A stretch of DNA of 64,000 nucleotides from a bacterium. GTDB lineage: Bacteria; Cyanobacteriota; Vampirovibrionia; Gastranaerophilales; UBA9971. A model generated the notes under the pieces. That model was not told the DNA's origin and did no database searches. It saw only the letters and a list, made by a program, of their open reading frames with translations. The stretch is from contig JBAWVS010000002.1 in assembly GCA_037147175.1 (NCBI GenBank), forward strand, positions 1 through 64,000. Reading direction: 5' to 3'. Of the stretch, positions 1 to 8,412 are shown piece after piece (positions within the stretch are counted from its first letter, which is position 1; each line of letters starts with the position of its first letter). The position numbers and the translations under genes were made by a program.

Positions 1-14
1 TTGTACTATAAAAT

Positions 15-413
15 TCAATGACAACAAGACTTTAACTTATGCTGCGTAACTCCTGCTTTAAACAATCTTTTTTCAATATTTCTTTCGATTAATTTATTTC
101 TAAATCTGCAAAAAGTTGAAGCATTGGGCAATTCATCCGCTAGTTCAAAGCCTGTAAATGCCATAAAATCAACTCTGACGCTAAGAGCTTCAACCAGTTG
201 CTCATCGCTTAAACTGTGCCATTGTTGTAAAAGTATGGATTTGAACATTTTTAATCTATCGTACGGAACCTGACCGCCCATTAGGCTTTCATCGCTTTTA
301 TGAATTTTTCTTAAATGATTTAAACATCTGTTCCAATTTATTAATTTGTTTACTGCAATTATTTTATTATTTTTAATTTTTTCGCTTACACCCAGCATGA
401 AAAATGTAGTCAT
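15..413 (-). pseudogene. IS5-type transposase, N-terminal fragment
   Basis: The N-terminal helical region (DUF772-like) of an IS5-family transposase. The ATG at 413 is preceded by AAAGGGGCG, so I prefer it to the in-frame start 39 bases upstream at 452. The stretch GGQVPYDRLKMFKSI, followed by a segment reading ELPNASTFCRFRNKL, is the usual signature of this region in IS5/IS1182-type transposases. The DDE catalytic domain should follow but does not: after EKRLFKAG the frame passes into unrelated residues and stops 14 bases from the window edge. Only about 132 residues remain of the 300-450 usual for the family. It is probably a decayed copy; a programmed frameshift or a continuation beyond the window edge cannot be ruled out. 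Confidence 0.7.
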
Positions 414-469
414 TTTCGCCCCTTTAATATTGATATGACTATATTTTATCACAAATTAGACGTGCATTG

Positions 470-536
470 GTCTTAAAAAACAAAATGGATTGCCGCGTCG
501 AGTCTAAATCCTCTCCTAGCAATGACGCATAAATTT
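470..536. repeat. Dispersed palindromic (REP/MITE-like) repeat copy
   Basis: Between the transposase fragment and marC lies a short element with the core GATTGCCGCGTCGAG and a terminal GCAATGACGC. It matches the TCATTGC...GCAATC theme of intergenic elements near 2350, 3700 and 28590, and the translated copy near 18720. The ends are partly inverted repeats (GGATTGC against GCAATGAC). Boundaries are approximate. Confidence 0.5.
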
Positions 537-555
537 AATTAACAATTCGAGTTAT

Positions 556-1197
556 TTAGTGCTTAAAAAAAGCCTCTAGCATTCCATCTATAAAGAACTG
601 GCATGCAAGAGCCGTTAACAAAATTCCGAAAATTCTGTTTAAAACGTTAATTCCTGTTTTTCCTAACAACCGGCTTATGGATGCGGAAAAAGTTAAAATA
701 ATCCAGCATATAACCATATTGGCAAAAAGAGCTGACAAAATAATTGCTTGATGAATCAAATCACCTTCTGCCTGCTTCATAAACAGAATAACCATAGTGA
801 TTGCAGCAGGCCCGGATAATAAAGGAATAGCAAGAGGAAAAACCGAAATATCATTTTTCCCCATCGATTCTTCTCTCTCTTCGACAGTTTCAGATCTGAT
901 TCCCGAGGATGGTTTTGCCAGTACCATATCTATAGACAAAATTAAAAGTAAAATTCCACCTGCTATGCGAAAAGCAGGTAAACTTATGCCTAAAATATTT
1001 AAAACGCCTGTACCTGACAATGCAAAGAAAAATAATATAAAAAAAGCAATGATAACGCCTTTAATTGCCATTTTTTTTCTGAAAGCAATGTTGGCATTAC
1101 TTGTTAAAGAAACAAATACAGGGGTAGTTCCTATAACATCTATCGTAAAAAACAGGGCGAGAAAAGTTACTATTGTTGAATTTAAAATGCCATGCAA
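556..1197 (-). CDS. MarC family integral membrane protein
   Basis: A MarC/UPF0056 family inner-membrane protein of 213 residues, the usual family length, with about six hydrophobic segments. Recognisable family features are the first helix with FFTIDVIGTTPVFVSL and the segments GISLPAFRIAGGILLLILS and LSGPAAITMVILFM. The transport substrate of the family is not established; the old link to multiple antibiotic resistance was withdrawn for E. coli MarC. The start is a TTG at 1197 with AAGGA about eight bases upstream. It stands alone, divergent from the kinase gene at 1467, with the transposase fragment behind it. The family assignment is firm; the function is unknown. Confidence 0.88.
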   Translation of the reverse strand: MHGILNSTIVTFLALFFTIDVIGTTPVFVSLTSNANIAFRKKMAIKGVIIAFFILFFFALSGTGVLNILGISLPAFRIAGGILLLILSIDMVLAKPSSGIRSETVEEREESMGKNDISVFPLAIPLLSGPAAITMVILFMKQAEGDLIHQAIILSALFANMVICWIILTFSASISRLLGKTGINVLNRIFGILLTALACQFFIDGMLEAFFKH

Positions 1198-1466
1198 AGC
1201 TATTTTCCTTATAAATATTGTAATATATTAAAATTATAAATCACAAGACTAAACCCTTCAAGATAATTATATAAGTGACAATAGATTAATAATTATTAAG
1301 AATTATAAATAGGTTTAAATTCAATGCAATAAAGGTCTTTGGGCTGTTTTTTACTTTAATGTGTAAATTTTATCAGCTAATTTTCAGCTAAAATATCAAT
1401 TTTTATTTTTCAGAAGTATTATACATATTAGAAAAATGTATTAAGGCAGTTTAAAGAGAGAATTTA

Positions 1467-2342
1467 ATGATTAGTTCTGTTACAAATTTAATTCAGCCAA
1501 AATCCGCAGACTTAAGCTTTGGCGTTAAATATACAGATTTTGAGATTCTAGAACTTATCGAAAACAGAATTTTAAATTTTTTAAAAGAAGACAGAGAATT
1601 AGAACAACCGGTAATATTATCAATAAATTCAAGAGCCATTATAAAACTTACATATTTTCTGAGCGGTCTGGCAAAAAGACCTGTTGCAATAGGTGTTGCC
1701 GGAGAAACAGCAAGCGGGAAATCCAGTTTTGTCTACGATCTGGTTGATTCTGTTAATTCTATCCATGCCGGAATGGGGATTGAAGAAAACATTACTAAAG
1801 TTAATGCCGATAATTATTACTATGACAGGTCAAAAGAAGTTAAAGCGGCCGGCGGAATAGCTAAATTTGTTGAAAATTATGATCTTGATGCGCCCAGTGC
1901 AGTTGATCTTGAGCTTTTGAAAACTCATATCGAAAAACTTATCTGCGGACATGACGCTATGACCCCTAAATATTTTCTGGATGGAACAGCTATAAGACTC
2001 GATAACCATATCCTCTGCAAAACAAACCCTATAATTGTTTCAGAGGGTATTTTTAATTTAAATGAAAAAATTAAAAATATTTTTGATATTTGCTTGTATG
2101 TAAATGTTTCACCGGAAGCCCAAAGAGAAAGATGGTTCAGAAGAGCAGCAGAAAGAGATTTTAAAGGCGAACAGGCCGAAAAAGCCTTTGCGAGCATAAT
2201 GGAGAAAACAAAAATTCACATTAAGCCGACTGTGAAAAATGCTGATATTATCATTAACGGCGACGCAAACCGCGAAGATTACAGAAAATCGGCAGCAAAA
2301 TTTTTTAATATATTCATGGATCTTGTAAAAACACCTGTTTAA
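1467..2342 (+). CDS. Uridine kinase/phosphoribulokinase-family P-loop kinase
   Basis: A 291-residue P-loop kinase of the uridine kinase/phosphoribulokinase family, expected to phosphorylate a nucleoside or small sugar-like substrate with ATP. The Walker A loop is GETASGKSS at residues 79-87. It is followed by NADNYYYDR, which corresponds to the substrate-binding DDFY region of uridine kinases, then NYDLDAPSAVD, and VSEGIF in the Walker B/lid area. About 70 N-terminal residues precede the kinase core and are not typical of short uridine kinases (about 210 residues), so the exact substrate is uncertain. The ATG follows AAAGAGAG. It may share a transcript with nadD 126 bases downstream, although a palindromic repeat lies between them. 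Confidence 0.75.
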   Translation: MISSVTNLIQPKSADLSFGVKYTDFEILELIENRILNFLKEDRELEQPVILSINSRAIIKLTYFLSGLAKRPVAIGVAGETASGKSSFVYDLVDSVNSIHAGMGIEENITKVNADNYYYDRSKEVKAAGGIAKFVENYDLDAPSAVDLELLKTHIEKLICGHDAMTPKYFLDGTAIRLDNHILCKTNPIIVSEGIFNLNEKIKNIFDICLYVNVSPEAQRERWFRRAAERDFKGEQAEKAFASIMEKTKIHIKPTVKNADIIINGDANREDYRKSAAKFFNIFMDLVKTPV

Positions 2343-2344
2343 TT

Positions 2345-2460
2345 TGCGCATTGTCATCTTGAGAAGCAAAGCGGCGTGATAATCTATCCAATAGAGCCTA
2401 AAGTCAATTTGTGATATAACAATTTTGCTCTTCCTCGCAATTTTATGACAAAGAAATAAG
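2345..2460. repeat. Dispersed palindromic repeat between the kinase gene and nadD
   Basis: The intergenic stretch contains TGTCATCTTGAGAAGCAAAG followed by AATCTATCC, and closes with TCGCAATTTTATGACA. It has the same layout (GTCAT...GAG...ATCT, inverted end GACA) as the elements near 3690 and 28590. It looks like a non-autonomous palindromic repeat rather than a gene. Limits are approximate. Confidence 0.5.
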
Positions 2461-2468
2461 GATAATAA

Positions 2469-3065
2469 ATGAATTTAACTGTATTTGCAGGAACTTTTAA
2501 CCCGATTCATATTGCGCATCTCATAATTGCGGAATCAGTCCGCACTGAACTAAATGCCGATAAAATTCTGTTCATTCCGTCATTTATTCCTCCACATAGA
2601 GATTCTGACTTAGCAGGTGCCGCACATCGCTTAAATATGGTTAAACTGGCTATTGAAACCAATCCGCATTTTGAAGTTTCTGATATTGAGCTGAAACTTC
2701 AGGGAATTTCGTATACTTTCAACACAATTCAAGAACTTTACAGACAAAATTCTGAAATAAAAAGCAAAATTAATTTTATTATAGGAGCTGATGCCTTTAA
2801 TAATATAGAAAGCTGGTATAAATACGAAGAACTGGCGAAATTAATTAATTTTATCGTTCTTGCCCGACCAAAAAGCAAAGATATAGAAGAAATTATAAAT
2901 AATTTAAGTTTGAAAGATTTCAGCTATAAATTTGTGGAAGCTCCGAGAATCGATATTTCTTCTTCCTTTATAAGACAGCGGGTTAAAGAAAAAAAATCCG
3001 TAAAACACCTTGTAACAAATGAAGTGGAAAGCTATATTGAAAAAAACAGGCTTTATTGCGATTAA
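2469..3065 (+). CDS. nadD: Nicotinate-nucleotide adenylyltransferase
   Basis: Transfers AMP from ATP to nicotinate mononucleotide, giving deamido-NAD in NAD biosynthesis (cytoplasm). The 198-residue length is typical. The nucleotidyltransferase signature GTFNPIHIAH lies at residues 8-17 with both histidines, the second nucleotide-binding motif ISSSFIR at 163-169, and the family segment IIGADAFNNIESWYK is near the middle. The ATG follows AAGGATAATAA. The stop is 11 bases before the start of yqeK, and the nadD-yqeK pair is a widespread arrangement, which supports both calls. Confidence 0.93.
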   Translation: MNLTVFAGTFNPIHIAHLIIAESVRTELNADKILFIPSFIPPHRDSDLAGAAHRLNMVKLAIETNPHFEVSDIELKLQGISYTFNTIQELYRQNSEIKSKINFIIGADAFNNIESWYKYEELAKLINFIVLARPKSKDIEEIINNLSLKDFSYKFVEAPRIDISSSFIRQRVKEKKSVKHLVTNEVESYIEKNRLYCD

Positions 3066-3076
3066 GGAAGTTAAAA

Positions 3077-3655
3077 ATGACAAATAATCCGATAGACATA
3101 AGAGAATGGATAAAAAACAAACTGGAATGTGATGAAGAAAGATATCTGCATTCTCTTGGAGCTGAAGAAACCGCAAGAGAACTTGCTGCCAGATTTGGTG
3201 CGGATGAAGAAAAAGCAGCACTTGCAGCACTTATCCATGACAACGCAAAATGCTTTGAGTACAAAGAACTTGTGCAAATCGTTAATGAGAATAATTTCCC
3301 CATAAAAGACGATGTAAAAAATAACCATAAAATATTACACGCCTTTGCAGGGGCTTATCTGGCACAAAAAGAGCTGGGAATAGAAGACAAAGACATCTTA
3401 AACGCCATAATGTACCACACAACAGGCAGAACAGCGATGAGCCTCCTTGAAAAAATCGTCTATTTGTCTGATAAATTGGAAAAAAGAACAAGACCGCCTG
3501 AGTACAGAAATAAAATCGCAAAAATTCTTCAACAAACAAACGACATAGACAAAACAATTCTTGTAACAGTCGATTTGACAATAAGAAGCCTGCTTGACAG
3601 AAAACTTGCAATAAACTCACGAACTATAGAAGTCTGGAATGATTTAATTATTTAA
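3077..3655 (+). CDS. yqeK: YqeK-family HD-domain hydrolase (Ap4A hydrolase-like)
   Basis: An HD-superfamily protein of 192 residues matching the YqeK family; characterised members hydrolyse diadenosine tetraphosphate symmetrically. Metal-ligand motifs are visible: the early His of RYLHSLGAEE, the HD pair in ALIHDNAK, a later His in HKILHAFAGA, and MYHTTGR. The segment EKIVYLSDKLEKRTRPPEY is a family hallmark. The frame is open back to 3056, inside nadD, but I choose the ATG at 3077 because AAGGAAG sits just upstream of it. Its position directly after nadD is the conserved context. Confidence 0.88.
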   Translation: MTNNPIDIREWIKNKLECDEERYLHSLGAEETARELAARFGADEEKAALAALIHDNAKCFEYKELVQIVNENNFPIKDDVKNNHKILHAFAGAYLAQKELGIEDKDILNAIMYHTTGRTAMSLLEKIVYLSDKLEKRTRPPEYRNKIAKILQQTNDIDKTILVTVDLTIRSLLDRKLAINSRTIEVWNDLII

Positions 3656-3689
3656 CGTGAATTGCCAGATACTCAAACTCCACATGAAT

Positions 3690-3830
3690 ATATGTCTTGT
3701 CATTCTGAGGACTATAAATCCGAAGAATCTGTTCAAAAAAGCTTTTTAAGCTTAAAACCCAAAAGGGAAAGCTGTTTCGCTTTGCTCAACATGACAATAA
3801 GAAAATTAATTGGCAATTGGAGTTAAATAA
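3690..3830. repeat. Dispersed palindromic repeat upstream of cheA
   Basis: The 313-base gap between yqeK and cheA begins with an element reading TTGTCATTCTGAGG, then CGAAGAATCT, an internal AAAAGCTTTTTAAGCTT, and an end GCTGTTTCGCTTTGCTCAACATGACAA in which the opening CTTGTCAT is partly inverted. This is the common TCATTCTGAGG...GAAGAATCT palindromic repeat layout. I see no open frame of note in the gap; its right end holds the cheA promoter. Confidence 0.55.
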
Positions 3831-3861
3831 AAACGAAAAGTTAAAATATTATTAGTTTTAT

Positions 3862-3889
3862 TTGATGATATAAAAAAAACTAGTATAAT
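3862..3889 (+). promoter_or_regulatory. Candidate sigma-70-type promoter of the che operon
   Basis: TTGATG, a 16-base spacer, then TATAAT. The predicted start of transcription lies about 70 bases before cheA, giving a moderately long leader. No flagellar sigma-28-type motif was noticed here. This is a consensus match by eye, not an experimental call. Confidence 0.45.
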
Positions 3890-3968
3890 AAACTTATGAG
3901 CTTATATTAATAATAAGTATTTAGTTTCTTTGTGTAGCTGGTAAAAGTAATAGTTATAGAGGTATAAA

Positions 3969-5987
3969 TTGAGTTTAGAGCAATATTTAGGATTATTTAT
4001 TGATGAATCCAAAGAAAACCTGCAAATTTTAAATGGAAATCTATTAAAATTAGAAAAAGAACCTGAAAATACAGAAGTTCTAAATGAAATATTCAGGGTT
4101 GCACATACCTTTAAAGGTATGGCAAAGACAATGGGCTTTAACTATACATCTGATTTAACCCATAATATGGAAAATCTTCTCGAACCTTTAAGAAGTGGCA
4201 AAAAACAGGCTGACAGCAAGGTTGTTGATCTTCTTTTCAGTTGTCTTGACAAACTGGAAGGACTTGTCGACAACATTGTCGACAAAGGTTCAGAAAATGA
4301 AGATGTTTCCATAAATCAACTTGTAAAAGATTTACAGGCTGTAATCAGCAACAAAGAATCTGCTGCCCCTGACACTTCGGCATGCCAAAAACTTGAATTT
4401 AATGAATACGAACAAACAGTAATTAATGCGGCACTTAATCAAGGCCTAACAATCAAAGAAATAACAGTATACATCTCAAATGATTGTGTTCTTCCCGGCG
4501 TAAGAAGCTATATGATAAATTCTCTTCTTGAAAATATGGGAGAAATTGTAAAGTACATTCCTTGCGTTGAAGAAATAGAATCAGGCGTATTCTTACAAAC
4601 AAAAGATTTCAACCATGTAGTCAAGGCTGTATTTATTACCAATGAGCCTAATGAGCAAATAAAAGAGAAAATAAAAGATATATCAGAAATAGCAGAGGCT
4701 GATGTCGCTGATATTACAAATTTAACAAAAACAGATACAGCTACAAAAGACGATGCCCCAGGAACAACTACAGAAATTAAGCAATCAGAAGAAACAAAGC
4801 CTGAAGATATTCAAGAACAAAAAGCAATTTCTAAAGTTGTTAATCAAACCATCAGAGTAAATGCAAGCAGGCTGGATAAGCTTATGAATCTTGTAGGGGA
4901 GCTTGTAATCAATAAAACAAGAATATTTGAATTATCAAAAGATCTTGAAAGCAATGACCTGATAAATTCTGTAGGGTTTATGGAAAATATTACCGGCGAA
5001 ATTCAAGAAATTGTGATGAAACTTAGGATGGTTCAGGTAGATCAAGTATTTAACAGATTCCCCCGCCTTGTAAGAGACATTGCTAAAAACCTAAAAAAAG
5101 AAGTTAATCTTGTAATAAAAGGTAAAGAAATAGAAATTGATCGTGCTGTTGTTGATGAAATAGGCGACCCTTTAGTTCATTTAATTAGAAATTCACTTGA
5201 TCATGGTCTTGAAACCCCTGAAGAACGTATTAAAAAGGGCAAATTAGCCAAAGGAACTATCGAACTGCACGCTTTAAACGAAGGCGATAATATTTTAATA
5301 AAAGTTATTGATGACGGACGGGGAATAGACCCTGACAATATCAAAAGGAAGGCGATCTCTAAAGGATTTATCACGGAAGAAGCCGCACGATCTTTAGACG
5401 AAAGCGCTATTTTTGATTTGGTGTTAAAGCCCGGTTTTTCTACGGTAGAAGTAGCAACTGATTTATCAGGACGCGGTGTTGGAATGGACGTGGTTAAATC
5501 AAAAGTTATTTCGCTTGGAGGAACAGTAAATATAAGCTCAAAAATAGATAAAGGGACTGTTGTTACAATAACTTTACCTTCTACAATGGCAATTATACAG
5601 GCTTTAATTATAAAAATCGGCGAAGAAATCTACGCTATGCCTCTTAACTGCATTAACGAAGTAATTGACATAACAGCAGATCAAGTTAAAAAAATTCAAA
5701 ATAAAGAAGTTATAACTGTAAGAGAAAAAACTATTCCGCTTTTAAGAATGCCGGAATTTCTTGAAACACCGGGTTATATCGATGATGCTGAAAAACCTAT
5801 TACTGTAGTAATCGTAAAAAGTCAGGAAAAATATATCGGCATATCTGTAACAGAACTTGTTGGACAACAGGAAGTCGTTATTAAGCCAATAAACAAAAAA
5901 TTATGTTCAGAACACTATATTTCGGGAGCAACAACTCTTGGAAACGGCGAAGTAGCATTGATATTAAACATCAATAATTTAATTTAG
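3969..5987 (+). CDS. cheA: Chemotaxis histidine kinase CheA
   Basis: Central histidine kinase of a chemosensory array: it autophosphorylates in response to receptors and passes phosphate to CheY. Domains in order: Hpt domain (residues 1-105) with phospho-acceptor His46 in AHTFKGMAKT; a P2-like region (about 140-235); a linker rich in Thr, Asp and Glu; dimerisation domain (about 290-350, NLVGELVINKTRIFE); HATPase domain with N-box HLIRNSLDHGLE, G1 VIDDGRGID and G2 GRGVGMDVV; and a C-terminal CheW-like domain from about 535. The length of 672 is normal. The start codon is TTG, preceded by GAGGT. First gene of an operon with cheW, an HDOD gene, cheD and cheY. Confidence 0.96.
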   Translation: MSLEQYLGLFIDESKENLQILNGNLLKLEKEPENTEVLNEIFRVAHTFKGMAKTMGFNYTSDLTHNMENLLEPLRSGKKQADSKVVDLLFSCLDKLEGLVDNIVDKGSENEDVSINQLVKDLQAVISNKESAAPDTSACQKLEFNEYEQTVINAALNQGLTIKEITVYISNDCVLPGVRSYMINSLLENMGEIVKYIPCVEEIESGVFLQTKDFNHVVKAVFITNEPNEQIKEKIKDISEIAEADVADITNLTKTDTATKDDAPGTTTEIKQSEETKPEDIQEQKAISKVVNQTIRVNASRLDKLMNLVGELVINKTRIFELSKDLESNDLINSVGFMENITGEIQEIVMKLRMVQVDQVFNRFPRLVRDIAKNLKKEVNLVIKGKEIEIDRAVVDEIGDPLVHLIRNSLDHGLETPEERIKKGKLAKGTIELHALNEGDNILIKVIDDGRGIDPDNIKRKAISKGFITEEAARSLDESAIFDLVLKPGFSTVEVATDLSGRGVGMDVVKSKVISLGGTVNISSKIDKGTVVTITLPSTMAIIQALIIKIGEEIYAMPLNCINEVIDITADQVKKIQNKEVITVREKTIPLLRMPEFLETPGYIDDAEKPITVVIVKSQEKYIGISVTELVGQQEVVIKPINKKLCSEHYISGATTLGNGEVALILNINNLI

Positions 5988-5996
5988 GAGTCTTTA

Positions 5997-6521
5997 ATGC
6001 TTGAGGATTTAATAAAATCAGGACAAAAAGAAATACAAGTTATAATCTTTAAACTTGGTAGTGAAGAGTATGCCGTTCCAATAAGCTGTGTTCAGGAAAT
6101 AATAATGCCCCAAAAAGCTACCAGAATACCGAAATCGCCTCTCTATGTGGAAGGTGTTATTAATTTAAGAGGCAATATAATTCCTGTTATAGACGGAAAA
6201 AAGAAGTTTTTGTTAAAAGACAAACAGGATAATTCCTTAATTGATAAAAGAATCATGATTTTGGAAGTCGAAAGCGAAACAACAGGTCTTATAGTTGACA
6301 ACGTAAATGAAGTGATTAACCTGAATATCAGCGAAATAGAGCCGACTCCGATTGATCTTGCCGAAAATGCCGAAATATTCTGCGGAATAGGCAAATACAA
6401 TAACAGGCTATTAATACTTATAAATTCAGAAAAATTCATGGCAATTAATGATGAAGAAAAAAAGATAGAAGCTTTTGTAAAAGTAACGGAAGTAATAAAA
6501 AAAGCTCAAAATGCTGCTTAG
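5997..6521 (+). CDS. cheW: Chemotaxis coupling protein CheW
   Basis: Scaffold that links CheA to chemoreceptors. A single CheW domain of 174 residues is visible: IIFKLGSEEYAVPISCVQEII, a variant of the family opening, then RIPKSPLYVEGVINLRGNIIPVIDGKKKF, and the closing ICGIGKY-like segment. TAGGAG, overlapping the cheA stop codon, serves as ribosome site, so it is tightly coupled to cheA. A related single-domain CheW is encoded at 22329-22859, and the two share the order of motifs (QEIIMPQ, PRSP or PKSP, YVEGVINLRG or FVEGVINLRG), suggesting duplication. Confidence 0.92.
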   Translation: MLEDLIKSGQKEIQVIIFKLGSEEYAVPISCVQEIIMPQKATRIPKSPLYVEGVINLRGNIIPVIDGKKKFLLKDKQDNSLIDKRIMILEVESETTGLIVDNVNEVINLNISEIEPTPIDLAENAEIFCGIGKYNNRLLILINSEKFMAINDEEKKIEAFVKVTEVIKKAQNAA

Positions 6522-6545
6522 TTCTACTTCTAAAAGGATTAGTCA

Positions 6546-7418
6546 ATGACCACAATTAATATAAATAAATTATTGAATCGTGTTGATGCAATTCCCAGCA
6601 ACTTTCATATCGCAATAAAAGTTGCTAAAATGCTTGACAACTTAAATGTAAACATTGCAGAGCTTTCCAGAATTATTGGTGCTGATCAATCTTTTACCGT
6701 ACAGCTTTTAAAACTCTGTAATTCAGCGCAATTCGGTTTTTCAAGAAAAATTGTAACTGTAAACGATGCAATAACAAGACTCGGATTTAAAACATTAAAA
6801 AGTCTGGTATTTGTTGTAGTTTCAAAAGGCTCTTTTAATAAACCTATTGATGGTTATGATCTTGCAAAAGGAGAATTATGGAGAAATTCCATCGCATGTG
6901 CAGTGTATTCAAAATATCTTGCCGAAATATCAGGGTATAAAGACCCTGAACTGGCTTTTACAGCTGGTTTATTACGAGATATAGGCAAACTAATTATACA
7001 TGAATACGTAAAAGAAGAGTACAACAATATTGTAAATCTTGTTAATTCCGAAAATACAGGTTTTTCTGAGGCAGAAGAGAAAATTTTGGGATATAATCAT
7101 TCGCAGGTTGGTGCTAAAATTGCAGCAAAATGGAATTTTCCAAAAGTACTGGAAGAAACTATCGAGTTTCATCATAACCCCAATAGCGCCCAAAACTCCT
7201 GCTTGGATAAACACCTTATAAATATTATACATGTGGCTGATTCTATCGCAATGATGCTTGGAATAGGGCTCGGAAATGATGGAATGATGCATAGCCTAAA
7301 TTTAAGTTCTCTGGAAAATATCGGAATAGATTTGAATTCTGTTGGCATTGAGTCATTAATTTCTGATATGGTAGATTTAAGTACGGAAATTGATTTATTA
7401 ATGGCAAATATGAATTGA
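6546..7418 (+). CDS. HDOD-domain signalling protein
   Basis: A 290-residue HDOD-domain protein. The family resembles HD hydrolases but usually lacks catalytic metal ligands, and acts in signalling or regulation. The HDOD signature covers about residues 10-210: IPSNFHIAIKVAKMLD, IIGADQSFTVQLLKLCNSAQFG, VNDAITRLGFKTLKSL, LAFTAGLLRDIGKLI (the usual HD pair is RD here), and a later EFHHNP. It lies between cheW and cheD, with short gaps on both sides, so it is probably co-expressed with the chemosensory system. HDOD genes in such operons are common, but their precise role is not settled. Confidence 0.85.
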   Translation: MTTININKLLNRVDAIPSNFHIAIKVAKMLDNLNVNIAELSRIIGADQSFTVQLLKLCNSAQFGFSRKIVTVNDAITRLGFKTLKSLVFVVVSKGSFNKPIDGYDLAKGELWRNSIACAVYSKYLAEISGYKDPELAFTAGLLRDIGKLIIHEYVKEEYNNIVNLVNSENTGFSEAEEKILGYNHSQVGAKIAAKWNFPKVLEETIEFHHNPNSAQNSCLDKHLINIIHVADSIAMMLGIGLGNDGMMHSLNLSSLENIGIDLNSVGIESLISDMVDLSTEIDLLMANMN

Positions 7419-7437
7419 GTTGGTTAGAAAATAGATA

Positions 7438-7929
7438 ATGAGTAACGTGATAAATATTGGAATGAGTCAAATAGAAGTATCATCAAAACCGGGAACTATA
7501 CTTGTAGCACCCAGTTTGGGCTCATGTATAGGACTGGCAATCTATGATCCCTCTTCAAAAATAGGGGGAATGGCTCATATTGTTCTTCCTGACAGTACAA
7601 AAACATTAAAAGAAAGTGAAAATCAAGGAAAATACGCAGATACAGCTGTTCCGGAAATATTAAAAAAATTGTTTTCTATGGGTGCGAATAAAAACAAACT
7701 TGTAATAAAAATCGCAGGCGGAGCTCAAATGTTTAATTTGCAACAAGGCTCTAATATCTTGAATATAGGTTTTAGAAATACAATCGCGGTAAAAGCAGCC
7801 CTATCCAAAGAAGGATTGGAATTAATAAAGGCTGATACAGGCGGTAACAAAGGCAGAACATTTAAGCTTGATATACAGACAGGATCATTTTCTGTAAAAT
7901 TAATTGGTCAAAATGAAGTTGAATTATAG
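7438..7929 (+). CDS. cheD: Chemoreceptor glutamine deamidase CheD, variant active site
   Basis: CheD deamidates Gln residues of chemoreceptors and interacts with CheC/CheY in other bacteria. The 163 residues contain the catalytic Cys30 in SLGSCIGLAIYD and His47 in GGMAHIVLP, spaced 17 apart as in the characterised T. maritima enzyme. The third member of that triad is a Thr six residues before the Cys; here that position is Ala24. Either a nearby Ser (26 or 29) substitutes, or the protein is a weak deamidase acting mainly as a binding protein. GGAQMF and GFRN, also typical of the family, are present. It is located between the HDOD gene and cheY. Confidence 0.88.
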   Translation: MSNVINIGMSQIEVSSKPGTILVAPSLGSCIGLAIYDPSSKIGGMAHIVLPDSTKTLKESENQGKYADTAVPEILKKLFSMGANKNKLVIKIAGGAQMFNLQQGSNILNIGFRNTIAVKAALSKEGLELIKADTGGNKGRTFKLDIQTGSFSVKLIGQNEVEL

Positions 7930-7943
7930 GAGGATAAATATAT

Positions 7944-8303
7944 ATGCCTAAAGTACTAATCACTGATGATGCCGCATTTATGAGAATGATGCTTAAAGAT
8001 ATATTGACAAAAGGCGGATATGAAATAGTCGGAGAAGCAGTAAACGGCAATGATGCTTTTGAAAAATACAATCAATTTAAGCCTGATCTTGTAACCATGG
8101 ACATCACTATGCCCGTATGCGATGGAATTACCGCATTAAAAAAAATCATGGACTCTGATCCTGCTGCAAAAGTTGTTATGTGTTCAGCAATGGGACAACA
8201 AGCCATGGTTATTGAATCCATTCAATCCGGAGCAAAAGATTTTATTGTAAAACCATTCCAGCCTCAAAGAGTTTTAGAAGCGGTTAAAAAACTTATCGGA
8301 TAA
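7944..8303 (+). CDS. cheY: Chemotaxis response regulator CheY
   Basis: A single receiver domain of 119 residues with no output domain. The acidic pocket is DD at 8-9, the phospho-acceptor is Asp53 in VTMDITMP, the switch Ser/Thr position is in CSAMGQQ (Ser81), and the conserved Lys103 is in VKPFQ. It is preceded by AGGAGGATAAATAT and closes the che operon, so it is the likely phosphorylation partner of CheA. A hairpin lies about 60 bases downstream. An orphan relative is encoded at 39739-40140. Confidence 0.92.
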   Translation: MPKVLITDDAAFMRMMLKDILTKGGYEIVGEAVNGNDAFEKYNQFKPDLVTMDITMPVCDGITALKKIMDSDPAAKVVMCSAMGQQAMVIESIQSGAKDFIVKPFQPQRVLEAVKKLIG

Positions 8304-8365
8304 AGTTTAAGTTTATTCTTCCTTCTCCGGCAACCTCACTCAACAGAATAGGGGTGTAAATAATG

Positions 8366-8401
8366 GTTTAACTATACTTATTTAAAAAAGTATAGTTAAA
8401 C
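8366..8401. terminator. Hairpin between convergent cheY and G1P dehydrogenase genes
   Basis: A perfect 14-bp inverted repeat, GTTTAACTATACTT and its complement, around an AT-only loop, located between two converging genes. It is A/T rich and flanked by A-runs rather than a classic GC stem with a T-tail, so it would be a modest bidirectional terminator. Confidence 0.5.
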
Positions 8402-8412
8402 AAAAAATATTA

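Noticed and set aside
797-1231. A plus-strand frame of 144 codons over marC
   Set aside because: It is the antisense of the MarC gene and has no recognisable product; the MarC reading is far stronger.
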